Numbered from the stretch's first letter, positions 35,685 to 44,894 are shown. The stretch is 64,000 nucleotides of DNA from Natribaculum luteum (GCF_023008545.1 NZ_CP095398.1:558001-622000); one strand, 5' to 3'. The notes: generated from the letters alone by a model not told the origin. Numbers and translations are program-made.

Positions 35685-36427
35685 CCTATCGAATCGTCGA
35701 CGCTGGCACCTACAGCGAGCCGGTACAGCAGGCACTCGAGGGCGTCCTGACCGAGCGTCTCGACGAGGGCGACCTCGAGCCCACGCTGCGGTTCTGGCAT
35801 CGCGAGTCGCCTGCAGTCGCGCTCGGACGCTTTCAGGCGTACGCCGACGAAGTCGCAGTCGACTACGTCGACGAACACGACGTCGACGTCGTCCGACGGC
35901 TCACCGGTGGCGGGGCGATGTACGTCGAACCGGGTGCGGTCATCACCTACTCGCTGTACTTGCCCCGCGAGGCCGTTTCAGACGACATCGAGGCCAGCTA
36001 CGCCGAACTCGACCAGTGGGCGATCGACGCCCTTCGAAGCGTCGGACTCGACGTCTTCCACGAGCCGCTGAACGACATCACCCACGCCGATGGGAAAATC
36101 GGCGGCTCGGCCCAGCTTCGGAAAGACGACGCCGTCCTCCATCACACGACGATGAGCTACGCCCTCGACACGAGCGAGATGCTCCGGGTGCTCCGGATCG
36201 GCGAGGAGAAAGTCTCCGACAAGGCGATCAAGTCCGCGGAAAAACGCGTCGCGGTCATGCGTGACTACGTCGACGCGACCCGGGCGGAGATCATCGACGC
36301 GATGAAAGAGACGTTCACCGACCGCTTCGACGCCGAACCCGGATCGCTTCCGGACGACGTCGTGAACGACGCTCGCACCCGCGCGACCGAGACGTTCGCC
36401 TCCGACGAGTGGAACCGAAAACTCTAG
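35681..36427 (+). CDS. lplA: Lipoate-protein ligase, catalytic subunit
   Basis: A 248-residue biotin/lipoate ligase-fold enzyme that adenylates lipoate and transfers it to lysine. RRLTGGGAMYVEPGAVITYSL is the RRxxGGGxVxxD loop that binds lipoyl-AMP, with alanine-methionine in place of the usual residues; GKIGGSAQLRKDDAVLHHTTMSY contains the catalytic lysine (KIGGSAQ). The acceptor could be the lipoyl domain encoded at 32400. It converges with and overlaps the end of the ZIP transporter gene by four bases. Confidence 0.92.
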   Translation: MTYRIVDAGTYSEPVQQALEGVLTERLDEGDLEPTLRFWHRESPAVALGRFQAYADEVAVDYVDEHDVDVVRRLTGGGAMYVEPGAVITYSLYLPREAVSDDIEASYAELDQWAIDALRSVGLDVFHEPLNDITHADGKIGGSAQLRKDDAVLHHTTMSYALDTSEMLRVLRIGEEKVSDKAIKSAEKRVAVMRDYVDATRAEIIDAMKETFTDRFDAEPGSLPDDVVNDARTRATETFASDEWNRKL

Positions 36428-37305
36428 ACGACCAGCAGCCACGCGAGGACAACTGCAACGGCTCCGACGACGGCACTGACCGCAGCGTGCGTTCGCAGTC
36501 GGTCCTGGAACTGGTGGAAGTCACCGTCGATCGCGGCGTCTGCGGGACACGTCTCGCTCCCGGCGGTACACTCCGGCAGGAGGTCGACGGCGACGTGGAG
36601 GAACACGCCGGCCGCGATACCGAAGAGGAGTCCGCGCACGACGCTCGAGGGGCCAAAGCCGACGATGCCGACGGGAAGCGCGATCAAGCCGACGGCGGCC
36701 GCCGGGAGCGCGAGCGCGACGACGGACCGTCCCTCCCCGGCGAGTCGACGCGCCGCGGCGTAGCCGGCGGGCGCTTTGTGCGAGACGAGTGCGACCCCGA
36801 GGACCGACGTCAGCGACGGCATCGCGGTGTAGATCGCGCCGATGATCGCCCCGGCCGCGAGGGCGTGGACCGTCAGTTCAGCCGCCGTGTGGTCGACCGG
36901 CAACTCGAGGTGGGAGAGTCGGTGGCCGAGGGTGTGGCCGACGTAGCCCGCGAGGAAGCCGACGGCGATGCCGAGGCTCCCGAACTGGCCGTGCTGGCCG
37001 AGCGCCTGCGGGACCAGAAAGAGCGCGGCGCTCGTCACCATCGCACCGCTCGCGAGGCCGTATCCCCACACCGACTCGAGTGGGTGGCTGGCGGTCGCTG
37101 CCCGTGCGCCCAGCGGCGCGCCGATCGCCATCGCGCCGAACGCGACCCAGGAGATCGCCAGCAGTTTCCAGGTAACGTCCGCGGCGAGGGCGAGCACGGA
37201 GAGTACGACAAGCGCGAGCAGTCCGCCGACGCCGACGGCTCGCTCGTAGGAACGCCCCCGGCCCTGTCCCGTGTCCGCCTGTGAGGTGGTGGTGTCTTCG
37301 ATCAC
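36424..37305 (-). CDS. ZIP-family metal transporter
   Basis: A 293-residue membrane protein with eight hydrophobic segments. The ZIP metal path is visible in segment 4 (DHTAAELTVHALAAGAIIGAI) and segment 5 (SVLGVALVSHKAPAGYAAARRLAG, the HKxPxG motif). A histidine-rich loop sits between segments 3 and 4 (GHTLGHRLSHLELPVDH). It should move zinc or a similar divalent ion into the cytoplasm. Substrate and control are not seen; no regulator is adjacent. Confidence 0.9.
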   Translation of the reverse strand: MIEDTTTSQADTGQGRGRSYERAVGVGGLLALVVLSVLALAADVTWKLLAISWVAFGAMAIGAPLGARAATASHPLESVWGYGLASGAMVTSAALFLVPQALGQHGQFGSLGIAVGFLAGYVGHTLGHRLSHLELPVDHTAAELTVHALAAGAIIGAIYTAMPSLTSVLGVALVSHKAPAGYAAARRLAGEGRSVVALALPAAAVGLIALPVGIVGFGPSSVVRGLLFGIAAGVFLHVAVDLLPECTAGSETCPADAAIDGDFHQFQDRLRTHAAVSAVVGAVAVVLAWLLVV

Positions 37306-37469
37306 TATTGCTCGTTAATAACTATACCCCACAGCTTATTAACTCCTTCGCATCTTCTCGACGGCCTGGAACGGCCTCGGTGTCGGTCGTCGGGAATTCG
37401 ATATCGGTACTCGGTCTGTCGTTGAAATCGTCGGAAAGGAGTTTGTGGTTCTGCGTGGTAATACAAGGT

Positions 37470-37748
37470 ATGGGTACGAAAACCATCGACATTCGAGACG
37501 ACGTGTACGAGCGATTGCAGGCTCGAAAGCGAGCGGACGAGAGTCTCTCCGACCTCGTCAACCGCCTGCTGGACGAAACGACCGTCGATTGGCGAGAGGG
37601 CTTCGGAACGCTCTCCGAAGGGGAAGCCGACGAACTCGAGAAGTTCGTCGAGGACTCCCGTGACCAACTGGGCGAGGGCCTTTCCGCGCGGCAACGAGAG
37701 GCTCTCGACGAGTTGACGGATGGAGAGACAGAAGATGAAACTGCTTGA
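37470..37748 (+). CDS. vapB: VapB-type antitoxin
   Basis: A 92-residue protein from the ATG at 37470. The start MGTKTIDIRDDVYERLQARKR, followed by SLSDLVNRLLDE, is the ribbon-helix-helix/DUF217-type DNA-binding domain found in archaeal VapB proteins. The acidic second half would wrap the toxin. Its last codons overlap the start of a vapC gene that is broken after 14 codons, so the antitoxin now lacks its usual partner here. Confidence 0.85.
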   Translation: MGTKTIDIRDDVYERLQARKRADESLSDLVNRLLDETTVDWREGFGTLSEGEADELEKFVEDSRDQLGEGLSARQREALDELTDGETEDETA

Positions 37749-37779
37749 TACGACGGTTCTCAGCCATTATTCACGGTAG
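37735..37779 (+). pseudogene. vapC: vapC toxin, only the first 14 codons remain
   Basis: ATG at 37735 inside the end of vapB gives MKLLDTTVLSHYSR then TAG. MKLLDTT(V/F)L is the first strand of PIN-domain VapC toxins with the first catalytic aspartate. A TTGAC-anchored hairpin begins ten bases past the stop. The other 115 or so residues were not found downstream. The gene is dead. Confidence 0.75.
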
Positions 37780-37789
37780 AGTGACCAAA

Positions 37790-37822
37790 TTGACCTCCTC
37801 CCCCGCGTGAACGCGGGGGAAT
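37790..37822 (+). repeat. Orphan TTGAC right-end hairpin
   Basis: TTGACCTCCTCCCCCGCG then tgaa then cgcgggggaattt: an 8-base GC hairpin preceded by the same TTGACCTCCTCC found at the tnpB right end at 28429. There is no tnpB nearby. It is either a deletion remnant or a small element moved in trans, and it sits where vapC stops. Confidence 0.6.
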
Positions 37823-38302
37823 TTCACGGGAAGGCGGGTGTATTCGCCTCGATTCTCTATAAATTATCGGTGGGCTGTATATATCGCACATAGAACTTTC
37901 ACTCCACCCCGAATCCGAGGAAACCGACCGACTGATCGCGTTTAGCGACGGTGTCATTGAACACAGCAGTCTGAGCAGCTCCGACGCGGCCAACGTCGCC
38001 TCGTCGACTACACAATCAATCGCATGGTATGATCATCGATCGTCTACTGACGGATTGGTTGCACGAATGAGAGATTATATCTCTAGTTATTAAACAGACT
38101 ATGCGAAATACAGTATATATTTTACAAATTGTTATTTGCCCGACCATCCTCGGTTTAGTTGTGATGAAACGTCAGATGCACCTGTTAGGTCGGCAGCGAT
38201 CCAGAAGAGTATCCACGACTCCACTACCGGCACTTCAGACGAATACAGACGGTATGACGGCCTCTGATCGTTTCCGGACGAATGCGCCACTGGGGGAATT
38301 GC
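37823..38302. other. Intergenic stretch, partly AT-rich
   Basis: About 480 bases between the vapC remnant and the oleate hydratase gene. AT-rich around 38060-38140, where the hydratase promoter may lie. Short frames are unconvincing; no further vapC sequence was recognised. Confidence 0.4.
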
Positions 38303-39892
38303 ATGCCTGGTGAACAGACACCACACGTCGCCGACCGCGAAGCCCACGTCGTTGGCGGTGGCATCGCCGGCCTGGCCGCCGCGGCGTTCCTGATTCGCGA
38401 TGGAAACATGCCTGGCGAGAACGTTCATCTCTACGAGAAACTCGACGTCGTCGGCGGGGCGATGGACGGTGCAGGCAACCCCGACGAAGGGTACGTTATC
38501 CGCGGCGGGCGCATGTTCAATTTCCCCGCCTACGAATGTACATGGGACCTCTTCCGGACGATCCCTTCGCTCGAGGACTCCAGCATCTCGGTCAAAGAAG
38601 AGATGAACGAGTTCAACGAGATCCACGAGTCATATGCGGAGACGCGGCTGGTCGAAGATGGGACCCATCTCGATGCCTCGCAATTCGAGCTGAAGATGCA
38701 CCACCGGACCTCGCTGGTTCGACTTCTGCTTACACCCGAGGAACGACTCGGGGACACCCGGATCGAAGAGTGGTTCGACGACGATTTCTTCGAGACGAAC
38801 TTCTGGTACTTGTGGGCGACGATCTTCGCCTTCCAGCCGTGGCACAGCGTCGCTGAAGTCCGCCGATACATGTATCGGTTCCTGCACGTGTTCCCCGGTC
38901 TACACACGTTGGAAGATATCGACCGGACCAAGTACGACCAGTATCATTCGATGATCCTGCCGCTTCGGCGCTGGCTCGAAACTCGTGGCGTCGACTTCCA
39001 GCAGGACTGTCGCGTGACCGATATGGACATCGTGACTTCGCGAGCAGGGCGGACTGTCGAGCGGCTCCACTACGAGACCGGAGAGAGAACCGAGAGCGTC
39101 GAGGTCGATCCCACGGATCTGGTCTTTTTCACCAACGGTTCGATGACCGATGGCTCGGATCTCGGGTCATGGGACGAAGCACCCGAAACGAACGAGACCG
39201 GAGCGTCCTGGGAGTTGTGGAGGTCGATCGCCGAGGACAACACCGGGTTCGGCGACCCCGAGGTCTTCGCGGGCAATGTCCAGGAGACCAAGTGGGAGTC
39301 CTTTACCGTCACGTTACACAACACCGATCTGTTCGATCACATCGTCGAATTCACCGACGAGGAGCCGGGCAACGGGCTGGTGACCTACGTCGACTCGTCC
39401 TGGCTTCTGTCCACTGTCGTCGCAGCCCAGCCCCACTTCCCGAACCAGCCTGACGACGTGAAAATCTTCTGGGGGTACGCCCTGTTCACAGACCAGGAGG
39501 GCGACTACGTCGAAAAGAAGATGTCCGAATGTACAGGACGAGAGATCCTCGAAGAGCTCTGCTATCACCTGCAGTGTGAGGATCGCCTGCCGGAAATCCT
39601 GGAGGACGTAGACTGCGTGCCGTGCATGATGCCGTTCATCACGGCCCACTTCCAGCCCCGGACGCCCGGCGACCGGCCGCTGGTCGTCCCCGATAGCTCG
39701 AACAATCTCGCATTCGTCGGGCAGTACGCCGAACTCCAACGTGACGTCGTGTTCACCGTCGAGTACTCGGTGCGGACGGCGATGACCGCCGTCTATGACC
39801 TGCTCGATCTCGATGCGGAGATTCCACCCGTGAGCAAGCACTACCGCGAACCGGGCGTGCTCGCAGATGCAGTGAGCGCCTCGTTCGATTGA
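38303..39892 (+). CDS. ohyA: Oleate hydratase-like FAD enzyme (MCRA family)
   Basis: A 529-residue protein from the ATG at 38303, seven codons inside a longer frame. AHVVGGGIAGLAAAAFLIRDG binds FAD, and YEKLDVVGGAMDGAGNPDEGYVIRGGR and FRTIPSL are family hallmarks, as is WSTVVAAQP-like sequence (WLLSTVVAAQPHF) and FVGQYAELQRDVVFTVEYSVRTAM near the end. These enzymes add water to the cis-9 bond of oleate, giving 10-hydroxystearate. After GGR many family members have glutamate-methionine; here it is methionine (GGRMFNF), as I recall for Rhodococcus-type members. Archaeal membranes lack fatty acids, so the substrate is probably from outside. Confidence 0.92.
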   Translation: MPGEQTPHVADREAHVVGGGIAGLAAAAFLIRDGNMPGENVHLYEKLDVVGGAMDGAGNPDEGYVIRGGRMFNFPAYECTWDLFRTIPSLEDSSISVKEEMNEFNEIHESYAETRLVEDGTHLDASQFELKMHHRTSLVRLLLTPEERLGDTRIEEWFDDDFFETNFWYLWATIFAFQPWHSVAEVRRYMYRFLHVFPGLHTLEDIDRTKYDQYHSMILPLRRWLETRGVDFQQDCRVTDMDIVTSRAGRTVERLHYETGERTESVEVDPTDLVFFTNGSMTDGSDLGSWDEAPETNETGASWELWRSIAEDNTGFGDPEVFAGNVQETKWESFTVTLHNTDLFDHIVEFTDEEPGNGLVTYVDSSWLLSTVVAAQPHFPNQPDDVKIFWGYALFTDQEGDYVEKKMSECTGREILEELCYHLQCEDRLPEILEDVDCVPCMMPFITAHFQPRTPGDRPLVVPDSSNNLAFVGQYAELQRDVVFTVEYSVRTAMTAVYDLLDLDAEIPPVSKHYREPGVLADAVSASFD

Positions 39893-40026
39893 CTGGCAAC
39901 GGCTGTGCTGTTTCCCGTCATGCTATCTTGCCCGTTTGATAGGGGCTTTGTGGTCTTACGTCCTCTTCACCAGAGTTGGTGAGAACGAGATTGCATCTTA
40001 AATAGGTCGCCGCCGATGTTTCACTA

Positions 40027-40881
40027 ATGCCGGAATTGACCTTTCACGGATTAGATATTGGGCGAGTCGACCCGAATGACGATCTCGTTGAGCGAATCGT
40101 CGAGACGACCGACGAGGAGTATCCCCTGTCGGACGGTGACGTGATCGTTATCACCACGAAAGTCGTTTCATTCGCCGAGGGGCGACTCATCGAAGCCGAC
40201 GATGTCGATGTTACTGAACGCGACCAGCGAGTCGCTGATATCACTGGAATCGATCCACGCGAGGTGGCGGTCATCTATGAGGAAAGTGACGTTCTCGGTG
40301 CAATCCCGATCGCGGAAATTGGTGAGGACCTGCTGTTGGAACACGCTGTGGATCCCGACGTCGCTCAAGAAGCGCTCGACGACGTCCCCTCCATGCTTGT
40401 GACCGAACGTAACGGCCGACTCTGTACGAACGCGGGCATCGACTGGTCGAACAGTCCGGAAGGAAAAATGACGCTCCTTCCAGAAGATCCCGACGAAAGT
40501 GCGCGACGACTCCGCGAGGAGATCGAAGCACGAACCGAAGCCGACGTCGCTGTCGTGCTCTCTGATTCAGAAGTTGCCGGTCCGGGATCGATGGACCTCG
40601 CTGTTGGTTGTTCGGGAATCGAAGCGATTGACGCTAACTTCGGACGGACAGATCTCTACGACCAGCCGAAGATGGGCGGTGTCGATCTCGTCGCCGACGA
40701 ACTCACCGCAGGTTCAGCGCTGCTGTTCGGCCAGGCTGACGAACAGGTTCCCGTCGTGGTCGTTCGTGGGCTCGAGTATGAAGACGGTGAGGGCGTCCCG
40801 AACTCAAGCGGTATCGTTCGTCGAGGCCTCCGCAAAAGCATCGAGTTAACTGCTCGATTGAAGGCCCGGGAATGGTTCTGA
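40027..40881 (+). CDS. cofE: Coenzyme F420-0:L-glutamate ligase-like protein (CofE)
   Basis: A 284-residue enzyme of the CofE family, which adds glutamates to coenzyme F420-0 using GTP. Recognisable parts are DGDVIVITTKVVSFAEGRLI, GRLCTNAGIDWSNSPEGKMTLLPEDPDESARRLR, VVLSDSEVAGPGSMDLAVGCSGIEAI and LTAGSALLFGQADEQVPVVVVRG. It is about 30 residues longer than the typical 250. No other F420 genes are adjacent, so it may be a second paralog acting on something related; the family call is firm and the substrate less so. Confidence 0.88.
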   Translation: MPELTFHGLDIGRVDPNDDLVERIVETTDEEYPLSDGDVIVITTKVVSFAEGRLIEADDVDVTERDQRVADITGIDPREVAVIYEESDVLGAIPIAEIGEDLLLEHAVDPDVAQEALDDVPSMLVTERNGRLCTNAGIDWSNSPEGKMTLLPEDPDESARRLREEIEARTEADVAVVLSDSEVAGPGSMDLAVGCSGIEAIDANFGRTDLYDQPKMGGVDLVADELTAGSALLFGQADEQVPVVVVRGLEYEDGEGVPNSSGIVRRGLRKSIELTARLKAREWF

Positions 40882-41039
40882 CATCGAATCGAGCAACGAC
40901 ACACAGTGTCACGCCTGTCGCACAGTCAGCTGGCACCCTATTGGACGTAAGGGGATCTTCATGGAGTCACGCTCTTTGTGGGTAAGAAACTCCTGTAGGC
41001 AGGAGAGGATTCACTGTCAGTCATAGAGCGCCGAAATCC

Positions 41040-42368
41040 CTACGCAGTATCGTACTCAACGAACCGAACGTCGACCCTCACGTCGTCTCCCGTTTCGTCG
41101 GTAATTCGTTCGTCCAGTTCTGAGACAAGTTCCGGATGTTCGTCATCGCTCGGCTGCTCGACCGTGATTACAATACGTTCGGGTCCTTCGAACAGGGACC
41201 CTTCTTCGATTCGTACTACGGGCTCGAATGGGATTTCTTCCTCGAGAAATAGTTCGACTTCGACGAGGTAGATGTCCTGATACGCCGACGAGTCGAGGAC
41301 GGCTTCCGCTTCCGTCGTGACGTCGTTCTCGAGCGATGCGCGTTCGTACGACGCCCACGTGACACCGATCATGAATACCGACAGTACTAGGATGACGAAC
41401 GTCAACACGACGAGGCGACGACGGACTAACTGACGTGCGATCCCTTCCTCACTCTGAATTTGGGGGCGGTACCCCATCGCCCAGAGGGTGAGGAGGCCCG
41501 TGATATTGACGCCAAGCAGGTTGACGAAGACGAGGACGAGCGAGCCGACTGCGGCGTTCGGTATCCACCAGGCGATAGCGATGCCGGCCGCTGCGGCGGG
41601 CGGGATCAGTGCAGCAGTGATCATCACGCCAACCAGTGTGACAGAGGTACCCGTCGAGAGGCACAACACGCCGGCAATTCCCGCGCCGAAGGCGACGACC
41701 AGCGAAAGGAGGTGAGGAAGGACCCGTTCGCTGACTTCGTCGATTTCGAGGACTTCAATCCCAGGCGGTACGAGAAATAGCGACTTCGAGAGCCAGGCGA
41801 ACGCCGCGGAACCGGCGATCGCTACGCTGACGCCCAGCACTTGATACATAACCCCGGTCCAGAGCAGGTCGCGTTCGTTGAGAACGGTCCCGACGCTGGC
41901 TGCGAGCGTCGGTCCGATCAAGGGTGCAATAACCATCGACCCGACCACGACGGCGGCCGAATCGAGTAACAGCCCGGCCGTCGCAACGATCGCACTCACC
42001 AGCGTCAGCGTCACGTATATCGGAATCGCCAATACGAGTCCTTCCGATTCGGCGTACAGTTCGTAGCGAGCGAGGCGCTGATCGTCCAGTACCTCTCCCG
42101 TGAACCGATCTTTGAGAGCTCCGAACTTCTGGGAGATGACCATGTCTGCCGTAACGATCACCGTGTGATCGTCCTCGCCGAGTCCGACCCTCTCTAACTC
42201 GTCTAAGATGACTTCGACGGCGCTTTTCGGGAGGGTGAATGACACGAGGGATTCGTACTCGCTGCTGTCGTCGGTCGGAACGACTGTGTAGTCAATCCGT
42301 TCCGAGTCAAGTACCTCTAAGACTGGTTCGCGCGTCTCCGGTCGGAGCGAAATCTCGACGTGGCGCAT
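41040..42368 (-). CDS. DUF389 (TIGR00341) membrane protein
   Basis: A 442-residue protein. Residues 1-80 form a ferredoxin-like cytoplasmic domain (MRHVEISLRPETREPVLEVL). The centre is the DUF389 membrane domain with about seven segments, including DSAAVVVGSMVIAPLIGPTLAASVGTVLNERDL and VGVMITAALIPPAAAAGIAIAWW, the conserved MVIAPLIGP and ALIPP motifs. A C-terminal acidic extracytoplasmic domain of about 110 residues follows. The family's function is unknown in archaea. Confidence 0.9.
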   Translation of the reverse strand: MRHVEISLRPETREPVLEVLDSERIDYTVVPTDDSSEYESLVSFTLPKSAVEVILDELERVGLGEDDHTVIVTADMVISQKFGALKDRFTGEVLDDQRLARYELYAESEGLVLAIPIYVTLTLVSAIVATAGLLLDSAAVVVGSMVIAPLIGPTLAASVGTVLNERDLLWTGVMYQVLGVSVAIAGSAAFAWLSKSLFLVPPGIEVLEIDEVSERVLPHLLSLVVAFGAGIAGVLCLSTGTSVTLVGVMITAALIPPAAAAGIAIAWWIPNAAVGSLVLVFVNLLGVNITGLLTLWAMGYRPQIQSEEGIARQLVRRRLVVLTFVILVLSVFMIGVTWASYERASLENDVTTEAEAVLDSSAYQDIYLVEVELFLEEEIPFEPVVRIEEGSLFEGPERIVITVEQPSDDEHPELVSELDERITDETGDDVRVDVRFVEYDTA

Positions 42369-42471
42369 GGGATACTGATCACTGGAGACGGACAGACATC
42401 AAACATTGCGCGCGTCTCGGCAACCCAACCCGAAGACGGTCATGGGCAACCGAGGTCTTCCGCTTCAACCC

Positions 42472-42499
42472 TATTGATTTAGGCGCGGGAGGAGGTCAA
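42472..42499 (-). repeat. Orphan TTGAC right-end sequence
   Basis: Read on the minus strand, TTGACCTCCTCCCGCGCCTAA is identical over 21 bases to the right end at 28429. Here the hairpin partner is missing and it abuts a truncated coding sequence, so it is a relic. Confidence 0.6.
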
Positions 42500-42710
42500 T
42501 ATCTCTCGGAAGTAGTGTGCAACACGACATGGGTTTTCGTACCACTCGAGGCGAGCCTCAAGTTGTTCGATCTGCTGTTGTTTTACAGTGATCTGACGAC
42601 GAAGAAGTCGGTTCTCAAGCTCTTTGACTACGAGTTCTGGCGGAGATACGTACTGTTCTCGGTGTGGATCGTGGAATCTATCGATTCCAGCGATCGGCTA
42701 ACCCCCAGCG
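42479..42710 (-). pseudogene. Coiled-coil coding remnant, possibly transposase N-terminus
   Basis: A minus-strand frame without start codon reads GIDRFHDPHREQYVSPPELV, then a heptad-like stretch of about 30 residues (LENRLLRRQ, QQQIEQLEARLEWYENP), then stops within the orphan TTGAC sequence. The coil ending in ENP is like the leading helix of IS66/ISH10-type transposases. A TAG precedes it. The gene was cut at TTGAC by the element relic. The remaining 42370-42864 shows no gene. Confidence 0.4.
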
Positions 42711-42864
42711 ACACACTTGGTTCACCATCGAGAGTCACTGCACACCTGATCGCACAGCTCTCGTGCGATCAGTGTGTAAATCGTTTCAGTTGTTACTGTA
42801 GCTGGATACATCCGGTATCACTGTTTGTCCACAGATACTTGCTATCGCTCTCCGTCCAGAAACC

Positions 42865-44289
42865 ATGGATACCGCCGTCGTCTGGTTTCGAGACGATCTC
42901 CGAGTCACGGACAATCCGACGCTCGCCGATGCGGTCACCACGGCAGACGAAATCGTGCCGGTCTACGTCGTCGATCCGCACGAGCGCGGCGAGACACGCT
43001 ACGGGACCGAAAAGCTCGGCACTCACCGCGCCAGATTCCGCCGCGAGTCACTGCTCGAGTTACGGGCGGCGCTCCGAGAGCGAGGGGGCGAGTTGTTCGT
43101 CAGGCAGGGCCGTCCGGAGACAGTCGTTCCCGACATCGCGGGTCGCGTCGACGCCGATGCCGTGTACGCACAAACGAAACCGGCGACGGAGGAACGCAAG
43201 GTGGAAGACAGTGTTCGAGCGGCACTTCCCGACGAGATCGCCTTCGAGCACCGGTGGACGCATACGCTGTATCACGTCTCTGATCTCCCGACGTCATACG
43301 AGCGGATGGGGGAGACGTTCACGCCGTGGCGCAAAGAGATTGAACGCGAGTGTTCGATTCGAGAGCCCGTCGAACCACCGAAATCGATTTCCACGCCAGC
43401 CTTGCCCGCCGGCGGTGTACCGACGCTGTCGGACCTCGGACTCGAGACGCCGCCCGAGGACGAACGTACAGTGCTCGCCTTCGAGGGAGGCGAATCAGCC
43501 GGCAAGCGCCGCCTCGAGGCATATTTCTGGGAAGGAGATCACCTCAGAGAGTACAAAGAGACCCGAAACGGGATGCTGGGGGCAGACTACTCCTCGAAGT
43601 TCTCGCCGTGGCTGGCGGCAGGGTGTCTCTCGCCACGGTGGATCTATGACGAGGTCCGTCGCTACGAGGCCGAACGAGTCTCGAACGAGGACACCTACTG
43701 GCTCGTCTACGAGTTACTGTGGCGTGACTTCTTCCAGTTCCAGTTTTGTAAATACGGCGCACAGTTTTTCCATCCCAACGGAATCCGGGACATCGAAAAA
43801 GCGTGGGAGCACGACCGGGAGACGTTCGAGCGGTGGGTGAACGGCGAGACGGGGATTCCGTTCGTCGATGCGAACATGCGCGAGCTAAACCGGACGGGAT
43901 ACATGTCCAATCGTGGCCGCCAGAACGTCGCCTCGTTTCTCGCCGACGCACTTGGTATCGACTGGCGCTGGGGAGCAGCATACTTCGAGGAACGACTCGT
44001 TGACTACGACGTCGCCTCGAACTGGGGGAACTGGGCCTACCAGGCCGGCGTGGGAAACGACTCCCGTGACAATTACTTCGACGTCCTCTCACAGGCCGAA
44101 TACTACGACGCCGACGGCGAGTACGTGACGACTTGGCTGCCCGAACTCGAGGGACTTCCCTCGGCGTTCGTCCACCAGCCCTGGCGACTGAGCGACGAGC
44201 AACAGGCCACCTACGGCGTCGAACTCGGCGTCGACTACCCGCGGCCGATGATCGACATCGAGGCACGCTACGAAGAACTGGATAGCTGA
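42865..44289 (+). CDS. Cryptochrome/photolyase family protein, CRY-DASH-like
   Basis: A 474-residue flavoprotein. The N-terminal antenna domain starts TAVVWFRDDLRVTDNPTL; the FAD domain shows YKETRNGMLGADYSSKFSPWLAAGCLSPR, WRDFFQFQFCKYGAQFF, TGIPFVDANMRELNRTGYMSNRGRQNVASFL and YDVASNWGNWAYQAGVGNDSR. Those segments are typical of DASH cryptochromes, which repair cyclobutane dimers in single-stranded DNA and may act in blue-light signalling. A conventional photolyase role cannot be excluded. An AT-poor 495-base region with relics precedes it. Confidence 0.92.
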   Translation: MDTAVVWFRDDLRVTDNPTLADAVTTADEIVPVYVVDPHERGETRYGTEKLGTHRARFRRESLLELRAALRERGGELFVRQGRPETVVPDIAGRVDADAVYAQTKPATEERKVEDSVRAALPDEIAFEHRWTHTLYHVSDLPTSYERMGETFTPWRKEIERECSIREPVEPPKSISTPALPAGGVPTLSDLGLETPPEDERTVLAFEGGESAGKRRLEAYFWEGDHLREYKETRNGMLGADYSSKFSPWLAAGCLSPRWIYDEVRRYEAERVSNEDTYWLVYELLWRDFFQFQFCKYGAQFFHPNGIRDIEKAWEHDRETFERWVNGETGIPFVDANMRELNRTGYMSNRGRQNVASFLADALGIDWRWGAAYFEERLVDYDVASNWGNWAYQAGVGNDSRDNYFDVLSQAEYYDADGEYVTTWLPELEGLPSAFVHQPWRLSDEQQATYGVELGVDYPRPMIDIEARYEELDS

Positions 44290-44382
44290 CATCGCTGCTC
44301 GGAGGAGAGGTCTCGAGACACTCGGCGGGAGCTACCACCGCTACCGTGTACGCATTTGTGTCAGTACACAGTATGCTCCGGC

Positions 44383-44892
44383 ATGTTCAGACGCGCTCGA
44401 GAGCTCGGCCCGCCGATCCTGGTCCCGCTGGCCTGGACGTTCGTGACGGCCGCCCACCTCGAGGTCGTAACCGAGTACACGCTGTTCATCGCTCACGTCG
44501 TGATGGCCGTCCTTCTGGTCGGCTTCGCGGCGACCGGCTACGCCGACATGCGCGAGGGCGTCCTACGCACGTGGTGGCTGCTCATCGCCGTCGGCTCGGT
44601 CGTCACGCTCTGTGGGGTCGTCGGCCTCTGGCTCGAGCCGACGAATCCGGCGCTTACGGCCGTCGCTCTTTTCGGCTGGATGCTTCTACCGGCAGTCGGC
44701 TTCGTCGATACCAGGCGTCGGGTCACCAGAGGGGGCTGGATCTACGCGGTCGGGACCGCGGGCTGTCTACTCGGTGCGGCCCTCTACGCCGTCGGCCCGA
44801 CCTGGGGCACCCGGACGGCCGCGGTCGGTGGACTCGTGCTCGTCGGGCTTGGCCAGACGGCAGGAATTGTCGATGCGGCGATCCGCTACTGA
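44383..44892 (+). CDS. Membrane protein, unknown
   Basis: A 169-residue protein from the ATG at 44383 (MFRRARELGPPILVPLAWTF). Six hydrophobic segments separated by short loops, including VWTFVTAAHLE-like and TLFIAHVVMAVLLVGFAATG. No charged functional motif and no named family. It follows the cryptochrome gene by 94 bases in the same direction. Confidence 0.72.
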   Translation: MFRRARELGPPILVPLAWTFVTAAHLEVVTEYTLFIAHVVMAVLLVGFAATGYADMREGVLRTWWLLIAVGSVVTLCGVVGLWLEPTNPALTAVALFGWMLLPAVGFVDTRRRVTRGGWIYAVGTAGCLLGAALYAVGPTWGTRTAAVGGLVLVGLGQTAGIVDAAIRY

Positions 44893-44894
44893 GG

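Noticed and set aside
42239-43840. 533-codon plus-strand frame before and over the cryptochrome
   Set aside because: Low-complexity Arg/Ser frame that overlaps the true cryptochrome start in another frame.
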